Below, in pieces: positions 25,655-34,744 of a stretch of 56,982 bases of DNA. Below the pieces are notes generated by a model. That model had not been told where the DNA came from, made no database searches, and saw only the letters and a program-made list of their open reading frames with translations. Numbering within the stretch: position 1 is the first letter of the stretch; every line of letters starts with the position of its first letter. The stretch is from Brachyspira pilosicoli. GTDB lineage: Bacteria; Spirochaetota; Brachyspiria; Brachyspirales; Brachyspiraceae. Location of the stretch: positions 1 to 56,982 of the forward strand of contig NZ_SAXY01000044.1 in NCBI RefSeq assembly GCF_008016535.1, read 5' to 3'. A program made the translations under genes and the position numbers.

Positions 25655-26905
25655 TTATTTAAAAAACTCCATTAATGATTTCTTTATATTAAACTTAAAC
25701 TTTTTCTTTTCTCCTGTTTTTTTAGCATTAGGTATATTAACTTTTGTAGCCTCATCTAAACTCATCATAAGTATGCCAATAACAGCAGAATAAGCAGGAT
25801 TATTAGCAATATCTGTAATACCGTAAATATTATTAGGAACTCCTATTCTCGCTGTAATAGGCATAGAACCTTTCACTGTGCTTTGATACGCTTTAGCCAA
25901 TTCAACCAAACCGGGAAGCAAAGAACCTCCCCCTGTAAAAACCATACCAGCAGATAAAGAATCTATATACTTCATCTTTGATAATTCTTTGCCGCATAAA
26001 CTAAGTATCTCTTCTACCCTAGCCTGTATAATTTCTGTTAAAAACTTTTTAGGTATAGCCTTAGTTTTTCCGTTTGTAGTAGGAACTTCAACTATTTCTC
26101 TGTCGCCTACCATATCTATAAAAGCACAGCCATATTCGCATTTTAATTTTTCTGCTGTAGGAATAGTTACTCTTAAACATTCAGCTATGTCATTAGTGAT
26201 ATGCTGACTTCCTATAGGTATAACAGCAGTATGCCAAACAGAGCCTTCCAAAAATACCATAAGCGATGTAGTAGAATGTCCTATATCAAATACAACCACT
26301 CCAAGCTCTTTTTCATCTTCTGTAAGACAAGCCTCAGCACTTCCGCGTACGCTTACTATAAAATCTTTACCGCTGAACTTCATTTTATTTAAAGTTCTTC
26401 TTAAGTTTTCGCTCACATATTTAAGCCCAGTAATTAGATGGACTTTAGTTTCTAATCTTGTTCCAGACATCCCTATAGGGTTTTTTATCTCATCTTGTCC
26501 GTCTAAAGAATATTCCTGTTCTATTGTTTCTATAATCTCTATATCTGAAGGCAAACGAACATTTTTAGCACTTTCTAATACTCTCTCTATTTCTAATTGA
26601 GTTATCTCTTTATCTTTTGTATTAACACCTATAACCCCTTTACTATTCATGCCTTTTATATGGTCGCCGCCTATAGTAGCTATCACATCAGGAGCCTGAA
26701 GCCCTGCCATATCTTCTGCTTTGTTGATAGATTTCTCTATAGCATCAGCAGCAGCATCTATATTTACTATAATACCCTTTCTAATGCCGTCACTCTCACT
26801 CTCCCCTATTCCTATAATATCAAGTTTATCCTCATTAACCCTTGCTATTACAGTTTTTATTGATGAAGTGCCGATATCTACACCAGCTATTATTGGCTCT
26901 TTCAA
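25655..26905 (-). CDS. ftsA: Cell division protein FtsA
   Basis: 416 residues. Actin/Hsp70-fold ATPase: phosphate-1 motif VDIGTSSIK (about 9-17), SHS2/1C domain (about 85-160), phosphate-2 VFDIGHSTTSLMV and adenosine motif VFTGGGSLLPGL. The C-terminus FKFNIKKSLMEFF is an amphipathic helix of the kind that tethers FtsA to the membrane. FtsA anchors the FtsZ ring. The start is TTG with AGGAG 7 bases upstream. ftsZ and ftsQ are not adjacent; flaA lies downstream instead. Confidence 0.94.
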   Translation of the reverse strand: MKEPIIAGVDIGTSSIKTVIARVNEDKLDIIGIGESESDGIRKGIIVNIDAAADAIEKSINKAEDMAGLQAPDVIATIGGDHIKGMNSKGVIGVNTKDKEITQLEIERVLESAKNVRLPSDIEIIETIEQEYSLDGQDEIKNPIGMSGTRLETKVHLITGLKYVSENLRRTLNKMKFSGKDFIVSVRGSAEACLTEDEKELGVVVFDIGHSTTSLMVFLEGSVWHTAVIPIGSQHITNDIAECLRVTIPTAEKLKCEYGCAFIDMVGDREIVEVPTTNGKTKAIPKKFLTEIIQARVEEILSLCGKELSKMKYIDSLSAGMVFTGGGSLLPGLVELAKAYQSTVKGSMPITARIGVPNNIYGITDIANNPAYSAVIGILMMSLDEATKVNIPNAKKTGEKKKFKFNIKKSLMEFFK

Positions 26906-27020
26906 GGTTAAACTCCTAAATAATATTATGTTAATATTGTCGGTATATTATTATTTTCATTAATATTTTTTTAAATTAACGCTTTTTTATATAGACTAAA
27001 TAGTTTTATACTGATAAGAC

Positions 27021-27527
27021 TTAATCAATAACCCACTTACTTCCTTCTTGCTCCATAATAAATGTCTGCCTCATATTAGCAGTAGATTTATTTACCCTAT
27101 CATAAACCGAAGTGCTAACATCTATATAAGCATTCTTGCCTTCAAGCTTTATGCTGTAAACCTTATCTATCTTCGTTTCAAACTCAAAATCTAATGAAGG
27201 GCTAGATGCAGCATATTCATCTGCATTTTTTACATTGCGTGTCTTAGATAAAACCTCTTTATAATTAGATGAATAAAAATTATTATAAGCTAACTTCACG
27301 CTCTCTTCATCATAAGGTAAAGATAAAAACTCTTCTAAAGATTTTAAAGCGGACGTTTTTAAAGCATCCTCATCATAATTTTTTATCTCAACAGCCTCTT
27401 TGTTTTCAACATTGCTTAAAATAATTTCTACTTTCTCGCTGCCACTCCCGCAAGAAACAAATAAACCAAATAAGCCAAATAAACTAAATAAAACAAATAA
27501 AAAAATTGTTAAAATATTATTATTCAT
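27021..27527 (-). CDS. Putative lipoprotein
   Basis: 168 residues. Signal peptide with lipobox LFVSC (Cys about 26) followed by GSGSEK. The mature part is small and acidic, with a final beta-rich section (TKIDKVYSIKLEGKNAYIDVS, MRQTFIMEQEGSKWVID) of the kind seen in SnoaL/NTF2-like or DUF4878-type periplasmic domains. No family is certain. It lies 5 bases after the next gene upstream and precedes ftsA by 115 bases. Confidence 0.72.
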   Translation of the reverse strand: MNNNILTIFLFVLFSLFGLFGLFVSCGSGSEKVEIILSNVENKEAVEIKNYDEDALKTSALKSLEEFLSLPYDEESVKLAYNNFYSSNYKEVLSKTRNVKNADEYAASSPSLDFEFETKIDKVYSIKLEGKNAYIDVSTSVYDRVNKSTANMRQTFIMEQEGSKWVID

Positions 27528-27532
27528 AAAAA

Positions 27533-28186
27533 TTAAAGCCCTTCCAATATCTCTTTTCTATTGTTTTGAGGAGGTATAGATTCTTTCTCATCTATTCTAG
27601 TTTGAGAAGTAGTTGTAATATTATTCATATTGATATATTTAACTATGCTAGGACGCTCTAATATAATTCTGTTGTCCCCATTCTGCCAAGAAACAGTTTC
27701 TGCATCCAAAAAAGCTCCTTTGCCGTATTTTGCCGACATAGAAGATAATAATTCTAAAAAATCTACCTGATCAGGCTGAAAATATATAGTAATAGAATAT
27801 AATGAATCATCTTTAAAAATAAAATATCCGCTCTTATAAAACTTATTCTCTTCTAAAGATAAAAAATCAGCACTCTCTTCTGAAGCTAAATCCACTCCAT
27901 TAGTGTTAAGCATATATTCTTTAGGAAGCATCATAGTATTATCTTCCAATATAGCTCTAATTGTATCTTCTCTACTAGAGCCTAATCTTATATTTTTAAA
28001 TCCTGTAATAGGAACATTAATTACTGCAGGTTTTCTTCCTACTATGGCATCATTAGTTATATAACTTTCTTCTGTTGTTGTATTGTCGTTATTATTGTTT
28101 TGAGGAGGAGTATAAGCATCATTAGTCGCATATTGACTAAATAAATTGACACAAAACAAAAACATCATTATTAATATATATCTCAT
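27533..28186 (-). CDS. Exported protein of unknown function
   Basis: 217 residues. Signal peptide (MRYILIMMFLFCVNLFSQ) then a Pro/Asn/Thr-rich low-complexity stretch (PPQNNNNDNTTTEES). The central domain GFKNIRLGSSREDTIRAILEDN resembles small periplasmic domains that begin 'F..IrlGss...v', and YKSGYFIFKDDSLYSITIYF continues it. No enzyme motif. Probably cotranscribed with the lipoprotein downstream (5-base gap). Confidence 0.68.
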   Translation of the reverse strand: MRYILIMMFLFCVNLFSQYATNDAYTPPQNNNNDNTTTEESYITNDAIVGRKPAVINVPITGFKNIRLGSSREDTIRAILEDNTMMLPKEYMLNTNGVDLASEESADFLSLEENKFYKSGYFIFKDDSLYSITIYFQPDQVDFLELLSSMSAKYGKGAFLDAETVSWQNGDNRIILERPSIVKYINMNNITTTSQTRIDEKESIPPQNNRKEILEGL

Positions 28187-28457
28187 AATATTCTACCTAC
28201 TTTAAACTATAATATAGTATCGACTATATTTTTAATTTAATTATTTTTTTTACATATACTTAAAATATATATTTATAACCTACATATAATATATAAAACT
28301 TATAAAATTATTTATTATAAAATTATTTTATTTACAAAAACAATAGTATTATAATAATTACATAAGAATTATGTATACTAAAATTTGAAAATATTCTAAA
28401 ATATATTATATTATAATATGAAATATTCTATAAAAAAGTTTTTTAATGTAGGTGGTT
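28187..28457. other. Divergent intergenic region
   Basis: Very A/T-rich gap between divergent genes. Candidate -35/-10 elements (TTGAAA near 28385 and TATATT/TATAAT nearby) exist for the ATPase gene, but the composition makes them weak evidence. Nothing else recognisable. Confidence 0.4.
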
Positions 28458-29138
28458 ATGAATATAAAAAATAATAGAGTAACAATAATATGCGGGCATT
28501 ATGGAGTGGGGAAAACAACATTCTCCATCAATTATGCCATCTATTTAAAAAACAAAACAGACAAACAAATATATATAGCAGACTTGGATGTTGTTAATCC
28601 TTATTTTCGCTCAAGAGAACATGCTCAAAACCTAAAAGATAAAAATATAAAAATAATAGGAAGCTACCTGCCTCAATCTGGTTCAGATTTACCTGCTGTG
28701 TCTGCTGAAGTTTATTCTATATTTAATAACAAAGATATTATAGGAATAATAGATATGGGAGGAAACTCTGTTGGAAGCTTATCTTTTGCAACTTTTAGAG
28801 AGTGCGTTCAAACTGATGAAACTGATATATTTTTTGTTTTAAACGCTAACAGAAAAGAAAACTCCACATTTGAACTTGCTTTAGGTCATCTTATTTCTAT
28901 AGAAGCAACTCTTGCATTAAATGTTACAGGAATAGTAAACAACACTCATCTTATGAATGATACTACTTTGGAAGATATTATAAAAGGTGAAGAGATAGCA
29001 GAAAAAATCTCTAAAGAAAAAAATATAGATGTAGTATGCAGTTGTGTTAATAGTAATTTTATTAAACAAAATATAAAAACAAGATATCAATTATTTAATA
29101 TAGAATATGATATAAAAAATATAGGGAACGTTGTATAA
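28458..29138 (+). CDS. MinD/ParA-like P-loop ATPase
   Basis: About 226 residues. Walker A CGHYGVGKTTFS at the N-terminus, then YIADLDVVNPYFRSRE (switch Asp) and GIIDMGGNSVGSLSF (Walker B-like). The arrangement is that of SIMIBI-class NTPases (MinD/CobQ/ArsA relatives) but with a non-canonical GHYGVGKT loop rather than KGGVGKT. A GTG two codons earlier is possible; I prefer the ATG at 28458 because AGGTGG precedes it. Next gene starts 6 bases after the stop. Role unknown; no partition partner nearby. Confidence 0.75.
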   Translation: MNIKNNRVTIICGHYGVGKTTFSINYAIYLKNKTDKQIYIADLDVVNPYFRSREHAQNLKDKNIKIIGSYLPQSGSDLPAVSAEVYSIFNNKDIIGIIDMGGNSVGSLSFATFRECVQTDETDIFFVLNANRKENSTFELALGHLISIEATLALNVTGIVNNTHLMNDTTLEDIIKGEEIAEKISKEKNIDVVCSCVNSNFIKQNIKTRYQLFNIEYDIKNIGNVV

Positions 29139-29144
29139 CTTAGT

Positions 29145-29903
29145 ATGGATTATAGTAATAAAAAATTATATGAGTTAGCACCTTTGCTTTCTCCTAGCAT
29201 ATACGAAACTATATTTTATAATCAATACGAAATAAGAGCTGATAAAAATGCTATTATATTAGATGATAAAGTATTTGATGATGTTTATATAGAAGAAAAA
29301 ATATATAGAAACTTTATATTGTCAAATTCAAATAGACTTGGAAAATCTTTAAACTATTTGGGGCTTAATCAGATGCATGGGGGAATTATTAATAATTTGG
29401 AAACAGATGGTAATAATAAACTTATATTGACTCTTATTGATACAGGAGTAGATAAATTAGCTAAAACTTTAATAGAAACAAAAGCTATTAATTTGGATAT
29501 AAAACCATTTATAGTAAAAATAATATTTGAAAATGTTTACTGCTATTCTAATAATGATATAGATAAAGAAGAGTTTATCATAAAAAATAATGATACTATA
29601 ATAGAAAAAACATACATACAAGATCAAATAACTTTAATAAATGATAACGAAATAGAAATTGTTATATCTATTCAAGATAAAGAAGAGAAATTAAGTTATT
29701 ATATAATAAAATCTAAAAATACTTCTATTGTAGATGAAGCAAGAGATACTTGGCTTAGTACTTTTTATGGAAATGATTTTGCTATGCTTTATGATTATTT
29801 TATTAATGCTAGAAAAACTAATAAACTTGTTATGAATAGAAATGTATGCATTAGCATTATTGCAAAATATGAAGAGTTTATTTCTCAGCTGGATATATCT
29901 TAA
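29145..29903 (+). CDS. Hypothetical protein
   Basis: 252 residues with no family I recognise. Soluble, acidic, beta-rich in the middle (NKLILTLIDTGVDKLAK, EIEIVISIQDKEEKLSYYII) and helical at the end. Its position, 6 bases after the MinD-like ATPase and sharing TAATG with the heptosyltransferase gene, indicates a translationally coupled four-gene set. It may work with the ATPase, but nothing in the sequence proves it. Confidence 0.7.
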   Translation: MDYSNKKLYELAPLLSPSIYETIFYNQYEIRADKNAIILDDKVFDDVYIEEKIYRNFILSNSNRLGKSLNYLGLNQMHGGIINNLETDGNNKLILTLIDTGVDKLAKTLIETKAINLDIKPFIVKIIFENVYCYSNNDIDKEEFIIKNNDTIIEKTYIQDQITLINDNEIEIVISIQDKEEKLSYYIIKSKNTSIVDEARDTWLSTFYGNDFAMLYDYFINARKTNKLVMNRNVCISIIAKYEEFISQLDIS

Positions 29904-30892
29904 TGAAGAAAATAAAAAACTTATTAATACATGCTCCAAACTGGCTTGGTGATATAGTAATGTCTTTGCCTGCTATACATTTAATAAAAGAAGAATATAA
30001 AGACATAAAAATAACTGTATTAGCAAAGAAATCAATGTTTGGAATACTTACTGTAAGCGGTTTAGTTGACGATGTAATAGAGTTAAAAATATTTCCTTCT
30101 TTAAGAAAATATCATTTTGATGCTGCTTTACTTTTCCCTAATTCTTTTGAAAGTGCTTTTAGAATATTTGCTCATGGCATAAAAACACGTATAGGATATA
30201 AGGCTAATTATAGAAGTTTTATGCTTACAGAGAGTATTGAAAGAGAGAGTGTTAGGTGGATTCATACTGCTGATTATTATGTTAATTTACTTAAAGCTAT
30301 TAATATAAATAAGCCTAGACCTATTATAAAACTGAACATAAAAGAAGATGTTTTAAACAATGCCAAAGAATATATTAAAACTATAAACCCACAAAACAAA
30401 AAAATATTTGCCTATGGTATAGGGGCTACTAATAGTTTTGGTAAAATCTGGAAAGAAGAATATTTTGCAGAAGTTATAAATTACTTATCAAATAAATATA
30501 ATGCCATAACTTTATTTATAACTACTCCAAATGAAAAAGAGATATCTGATAAAATAAAATCTATGCTAAATCAAGAACCTATTATAAAATATACTTCATT
30601 AGATAATATAGCAGCTATGCTTAGCTTATGTGATGGATTTATAGGAAATGATTCTGGAGCTATGCATGTTGCTTCTATAGTTGGGATACCTACTTTAGCT
30701 CTATATTTTGCCACACCCGCCGGTATGAACGCCCCAATAGGTATTAATAGCCATATAATAGAAAAAAAACCAGATAATAAGGCCTGTATCTGCGGCGGCA
30801 GAAAATGCTCACTTAACACTTTTGAATGCAGAGAAGTAATAAAACCAGAAGAAGTTATAAATAAATTTGAAGGAATTATTAATGGATTATGA
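29903..30892 (+). CDS. waaF: Glycosyltransferase family 9, heptosyltransferase II-like (WaaF)
   Basis: 329 residues. The N-terminus HAPNWLGDIVMSLPAIHLI is the hallmark of WaaF-type ADP-heptose:LPS transferases. GIGATNSFGKIWKEEYF begins the C-terminal Rossmann half, and the nucleotide-binding region FIGNDSGAMHVASIVGIPTLALY is complete. It would add heptose (or another sugar) to the lipooligosaccharide core at the inner membrane, consistent with lpxC and waaA in this window. Coupled to the preceding gene (TAATG). Confidence 0.88.
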   Translation: MKKIKNLLIHAPNWLGDIVMSLPAIHLIKEEYKDIKITVLAKKSMFGILTVSGLVDDVIELKIFPSLRKYHFDAALLFPNSFESAFRIFAHGIKTRIGYKANYRSFMLTESIERESVRWIHTADYYVNLLKAININKPRPIIKLNIKEDVLNNAKEYIKTINPQNKKIFAYGIGATNSFGKIWKEEYFAEVINYLSNKYNAITLFITTPNEKEISDKIKSMLNQEPIIKYTSLDNIAAMLSLCDGFIGNDSGAMHVASIVGIPTLALYFATPAGMNAPIGINSHIIEKKPDNKACICGGRKCSLNTFECREVIKPEEVINKFEGIINGL

Positions 30893-31709
30893 TGTTACTC
30901 TTTCTATAACTACATACAATGAAGAAAAATATTTGCCCATACTTTTAGATTCCATAAAATCACAAAAGGCTAATTTAAAAATGGATATACTTGTTATAGA
31001 TGATTCTTCTACAGACAAAACATTAGAAATAGCGAAGTCTTATGATGATGTAAGAATTATACATAATGATAAAAAGTCTGATGTTCAGTATATGAGAAAT
31101 ACAGGACTTAAAGAAGCATTTGGAAAGGTGATAATATTTTTTGATGCTGATGTTGCTATATCTGATAATTTTGTAGAGAATATGGTTCGTCCTATAATAG
31201 ACGGAAAAACTGATACTACATTATGCAAAACTTATGCGGTATTAGAGGCTTTTTATGATGTGCTTCCCGAAAAGTATTCTCAAAGTTATGTTAATTTTAT
31301 AAAGCATTGCCCAAGATTTATGATGAAGCGTTTTCCTGTGCAATTTGTTCTTTGGGTTGCAAGATGGTTTAAAATGATGAAAAATAAAAAATGTTTTGTA
31401 AGCATTTGGAATGTCCCAAATAGAACACATACTACAGGTATAGCTACAAAAACAGAAATTGCAAGAAAAACAGGCGGCTGGAAAGTGAGAATAGGAGATG
31501 GAGATGATGCTCAGTATTCAAATGATATATGCGATGCCAGCTCTAAAGTATTGTGGGTTGGAAAATGCTTGCTGTTTATTTCAAGAAGAAGAGTTTTTCC
31601 TACCGATAATGGCTGGATAACAGATATATTATTTAAGCCAATAAAAAAATGGTATAAAAACAAAATTAAAAAGAAAAATGATAATGATTATACAGAAAGT
31701 ATAAGATAA
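30882..31709 (+). CDS. Glycosyltransferase family 2
   Basis: 275 residues from ATG 30882, which has GAAGGA upstream and overlaps the waaF stop by 11 bases. GT-A fold: TLSITTYNEEKYLPILLDSI, VIDDSSTDKTLEIA and the metal-binding FFDADVAISDNFV (DxD-like DAD). A later GWKVRIGDGDDAQ is consistent with the acceptor/catalytic region. No transmembrane anchor is evident beyond mild hydrophobic patches. Probably part of lipooligosaccharide or surface glycan assembly with the upstream transferase. Confidence 0.87.
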   Translation: MDYDVTLSITTYNEEKYLPILLDSIKSQKANLKMDILVIDDSSTDKTLEIAKSYDDVRIIHNDKKSDVQYMRNTGLKEAFGKVIIFFDADVAISDNFVENMVRPIIDGKTDTTLCKTYAVLEAFYDVLPEKYSQSYVNFIKHCPRFMMKRFPVQFVLWVARWFKMMKNKKCFVSIWNVPNRTHTTGIATKTEIARKTGGWKVRIGDGDDAQYSNDICDASSKVLWVGKCLLFISRRRVFPTDNGWITDILFKPIKKWYKNKIKKKNDNDYTESIR

Positions 31710-31776
31710 GAAATAATTGATAAAAACATAATTATATTATATATTATATATAATAAATAATAATAAGGGAGTATAA

Positions 31777-32139
31777 ATGATAACTTTTAAAACTATAGAT
31801 GATAATGAAATGAAATATATTATGGAAAATAAAGAAGTAAGCGATAATATAAAAAATGTTTCAGAAAAAGTGCTTGCTATATTCACGCAAGATTGGTGCG
31901 GAGATTGGAAAGGATTAAAAAGAGAATTAAATACAAATGAACAAAATAAAGATATAGATTTAACTGTGTTTATATGTATATATAATGAAAGCAGCCTCTA
32001 TGAAGAGTTTATGAATTTCAAAGAAAAAGAATGGAAAAATGAACTTATTCCTTATTTGAGATATTATAAAAACGGTAATTTTATTAAAGACACTAATCAT
32101 TTGCCGTTTCAAAGAATTGTGAATGTGTTTAATCAATAA
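31777..32139 (+). CDS. Thioredoxin-like protein with WCGDW motif
   Basis: 120 residues. Strand-turn VLAIFTQDWCGDWKGLKREL places a single Cys at the thioredoxin active-site position; the second Cys is replaced (C-G-D-W), so it would be monothiol. The later LIPYLRYYKNGNFIKD matches the thioredoxin cis-Pro/strand region. Cytoplasmic, no signal peptide. Ribosome site AAGGGAG upstream. The 3' end overlaps the GNAT gene by 17 bases. Confidence 0.72.
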   Translation: MITFKTIDDNEMKYIMENKEVSDNIKNVSEKVLAIFTQDWCGDWKGLKRELNTNEQNKDIDLTVFICIYNESSLYEEFMNFKEKEWKNELIPYLRYYKNGNFIKDTNHLPFQRIVNVFNQ

Positions 32140-32596
32140 TAATAATTTTGAAATAAAAAAAGCCAAATTAGAAGATTTAGAAGAGATTAGTAATTTAGCT
32201 AAAAGAATATACCTTAAATATAACTCATCATTAGATACAGATGAAGGAATAAATAATATATTAGCTTTTATTAATTATGATAATATATTAATGAGAACAT
32301 ATATTGACGGCTCTCTAATTCTTAAAGCAAAAGACATTAAAAAAAATATTATTATAGGCTTTATAGAAATAAGAAATTATAATCATATATCGCTTTTATT
32401 TATTGATGATGAGTATTTTAGACTAGGCGTAGCTAAAAAACTTTTTGAACAAGTTAAAGATATGATGCCAAGCGATAAGTACTCGGTTAACTCTAGCGAT
32501 TATGCTATAGAGTTCTATAAAAAATTGGGCTTTGTTGCTATTTATGATGATATAAAAATAGAAAACGGCGTTCATTTTCACCCAATGATTTTTTAA
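32123..32596 (+). CDS. GNAT-family acetyltransferase
   Basis: 157 residues. IKKAKLEDLEEISNLAKRIYLKY is the usual GNAT start, SLLFIDDEYFRLGVAKKLF holds the acetyl-CoA pyrophosphate loop in variant form (R-L-G-V-A), and SDYAIEFYKKLGFV is the canonical motif B. The substrate is not predictable. It starts inside the thioredoxin-like gene. Confidence 0.85.
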   Translation: MCLINNNNFEIKKAKLEDLEEISNLAKRIYLKYNSSLDTDEGINNILAFINYDNILMRTYIDGSLILKAKDIKKNIIIGFIEIRNYNHISLLFIDDEYFRLGVAKKLFEQVKDMMPSDKYSVNSSDYAIEFYKKLGFVAIYDDIKIENGVHFHPMIF

Positions 32597-32615
32597 AATA
32601 CCTGATATATGTATA

Positions 32616-32643
32616 TTGACAAATAACTTTTTTTGTATATACT
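32616..32643 (+). promoter_or_regulatory. Strong orphan sigma-70 promoter
   Basis: TTGACA at 32616-32621, 16-base spacer, TATACT at 32638-32643, the same arrangement as the riboswitch promoter. No annotated gene follows on this strand for over 1 kb. Confidence 0.72.
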
Positions 32644-32649
32644 ATTACT

Positions 32650-32789
32650 ATAAAAGGCATGCATATGTGAATATTAATAGATTTAATTGGTTCAATTATA
32701 AATTTTATAAAAAAGAAATTTTCAAAAATAGGCAAACATTAACCTAAATATTATTGCACAAGGGCTACTCCTCCCATGTGCAATAATAC
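32650..32789 (+). ncRNA. Candidate small RNA or micro-ORF transcript
   Basis: From a start about 7 bases past the -10 to the hairpin at 32749-32788, about 140 bases would be transcribed. Inside is a possible GTG-started frame of 26 codons (from 32667; VNINRFNWFNYKFYKKEIFK and six more) preceded by AAAAGG. Either a small RNA or a short basic peptide is possible. No known RNA family recognised. Confidence 0.4.
32749..32788. terminator. Bidirectional terminator hairpin
   Basis: TATTATTGCACA (32749-32760) pairs perfectly with TGTGCAATAATA (32777-32788), with an inner GGG/CCC. It sits just past the stop of the convergent YjbQ-like gene and at the end of the candidate small transcript, so it can serve both strands. 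Confidence 0.75.
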
Positions 32790-32792
32790 TAT

Positions 32793-33188
32793 TTATTGTT
32801 TCATTACCTGCACATACACCTTTCTATTTCTTGCCCCATCAAACTCAAAGAAATATATATCCTGCCAAACACCTAATACTATATCTTTATTTTCTATTAT
32901 GACTGTCAAACTAGGCGAAACTAAAGACGACAAAACATGTGCCTGTGAATTGCCTTCAGCATGCCTATAATTATCATGCTGAGCAACCACTTTATTGAAA
33001 GCATTCTTCATATCAAATAAAACATTACTGTCTGCATTTTCATTAATACCAACCCCCGCAGTAGTATGAGGCGTAAATATAACCGCTATACCAGATTCCG
33101 CATTCTCCTCAAAAACACATTTCCTAACCTCTTCAGTGATATCTATAATGTCAAATCTTGAATTAGTTTTTACATTGATAGTATGCAT
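32793..33188 (-). CDS. YjbQ/UPF0047 family protein
   Basis: 131 residues from the ATG at 33188, chosen because AAGGAG lies 8 bases upstream. The family signature is clear: FTPHTTAGVGINENAD, HDNYRHAEGNSQAHVLSSLV and LGVWQDIYFFEFDGARNRKV. Members have weak thiamine-phosphate synthase activity in some reports; physiological role uncertain. 15 bases after the upstream barrel gene. Confidence 0.92.
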   Translation of the reverse strand: MHTINVKTNSRFDIIDITEEVRKCVFEENAESGIAVIFTPHTTAGVGINENADSNVLFDMKNAFNKVVAQHDNYRHAEGNSQAHVLSSLVSPSLTVIIENKDIVLGVWQDIYFFEFDGARNRKVYVQVMKQ

Positions 33189-33211
33189 ATAATACACTCC
33201 TTAATTTTTTA

Positions 33212-33880
33212 TTATATAACAAATCTTAAAGCTAATTGCATTCCCACACTAAGAGTACTTATATTATGATACTGATAATGAGGATTATTAACACGTACAA
33301 AAACATCATAAAGAATATAGCTTCCCAAATTAATATTAATATATCTATTAACAGCAAATGAATAATCAAAGGCTAATTTAATAAAAGTAATGGGAGCTGC
33401 TTCACTGTAATATAAGCTAGTATTATAAATATTTTTATTATCAACTTTTTCTATATAATTTACTGTAGTAGGCATCTTTACGCCAATTCCAAAACCAATA
33501 GAAAAATTATCAATACTAAACTTTGGCAAAACACCAACAAGAATATTTTCAAAATAGTAGGAATAAGTAGTTTTTAAATCTTTAGACCTATAAGAATAAC
33601 TATCATGACTATATCCAAACTCAGCTAATATGCTCAAAGCCATTCTATCAGATATTAAATACATATATCCAAATTGTAAAGAAGCCCCAATCTCAAAATC
33701 CACAAAACTCTTCATGCTTAAAACTGTAGGATTATTAATAAGCTTAGAATCTGAAAAACCAATGCTCATTCCAAAAGGTATATTTAATAATACTTCAAAT
33801 CTGTTTTTCTGTGCAAATGCATTAAAACTTAAAATAAAAACAAAAATTATTATAAAAAATAGCCTCTTAAAAAAATACAT
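33212..33880 (-). CDS. Small outer-membrane beta-barrel protein
   Basis: 222 residues. Signal peptide ending FNAFAQ, then alternating beta-strands with aromatic girdles (GASLQFGYMYLISDRMALSILAEFGYS, FSIGFGIGVKMP, YININLGSYILYDVFVRV) and a terminal strand VGMQLALRFVI. This pattern fits an 8-10 strand barrel of the OmpA/OmpW type. Ligand or function unknown. Confidence 0.75.
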   Translation of the reverse strand: MYFFKRLFFIIIFVFILSFNAFAQKNRFEVLLNIPFGMSIGFSDSKLINNPTVLSMKSFVDFEIGASLQFGYMYLISDRMALSILAEFGYSHDSYSYRSKDLKTTYSYYFENILVGVLPKFSIDNFSIGFGIGVKMPTTVNYIEKVDNKNIYNTSLYYSEAAPITFIKLAFDYSFAVNRYININLGSYILYDVFVRVNNPHYQYHNISTLSVGMQLALRFVI

Positions 33881-33923
33881 TAAAAAAATACCTCAGTTTT
33901 AATATTATAATATTTTTTATTAT

Positions 33924-33951
33924 TTGCAAATATACATATATATGATATAAT
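33924..33951 (+). promoter_or_regulatory. Promoter of cdaA, predicted leaderless
   Basis: TTGCAA at 33924-33929, 16-base spacer, perfect TATAAT at 33946-33951. Only 6 bases separate the -10 from the cdaA ATG, so transcription should start at or next to the A of ATG. No ribosome site precedes the ATG. Confidence 0.65.
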
Positions 33952-33957
33952 AAACAT

Positions 33958-34743
33958 ATGCTTTATAATATCAATAATTTTATATCAACTTCAAATTGGC
34001 GTTATCTCTTTTATAGTCTTGATATAATCTTAGTAGCAATATTATTCTACATTTTTTATATGCTTATGTATAATACAAGAGCATATAGCATAGCCCTTGG
34101 TTTTATAATACTTTTTTTCATCACATTAATAGCCAAAATATTCGGACTCACTACCCTCTCATGGTTATTTGACAAATTTTTCCAAGTAGGTCTTATTGCA
34201 ATAGTGGTGCTTTTTCAGGCAGAAATTAAACATGGTCTAATAATATTAGGCGGAAGAGCGTTATTTAAAAAATCTTTCGGATATGATGAAGATCAAATAC
34301 AAAAAATTATGAGTGCAACTTTTAATCTGTCCTACAAAGGTTATGGTGCTTTAATAGTATTTCAAAGAAATATATCTCTGCATTCTCTTGTAGACAAAGC
34401 AGTAAAAATTAATGCAGACATCTCTATAGAATTATTAGAATCTATATTTTTTAAAAATAACCCCATACATGATGGTGCTGCTATCATAATGGAAAATAGA
34501 ATAGCTGCAGCAAGTGCATATTTACCCCTCACAGAAACAGAGCCTCAAATAAAAAATAGAAGACTAGGCACTAGGCATAGGGCAGCAATTGGTATATCAG
34601 AGCAAACTGATGCTGTTGTGGTAGTTGTTTCAGAAGAAACTCAATGCGTTTCTATTGTTCATGGGGGAATATTAGAATATAATTTAAGCAGAGATGAATT
34701 ATATAAAAGGCTTGGTGAACTTTTAGAGGTAAAAGTAGATTAA
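33958..34743 (+). CDS. cdaA: Diadenylate cyclase CdaA
   Basis: 261 residues. About three N-terminal transmembrane helices (residues 15-90), then a DAC/DisA_N domain with the catalytic motifs IHDGAAIIMENRI (DGA) and RRLGTRHRAAIGISE (RHR). It makes c-di-AMP from ATP at the membrane. The adjoining YbbR protein (next gene, 1 base apart) is its usual partner; glmM, often third in the operon, is absent here. Confidence 0.95.
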   Translation: MLYNINNFISTSNWRYLFYSLDIILVAILFYIFYMLMYNTRAYSIALGFIILFFITLIAKIFGLTTLSWLFDKFFQVGLIAIVVLFQAEIKHGLIILGGRALFKKSFGYDEDQIQKIMSATFNLSYKGYGALIVFQRNISLHSLVDKAVKINADISIELLESIFFKNNPIHDGAAIIMENRIAAASAYLPLTETEPQIKNRRLGTRHRAAIGISEQTDAVVVVVSEETQCVSIVHGGILEYNLSRDELYKRLGELLEVKVD

Positions 34744-34744
34744 A

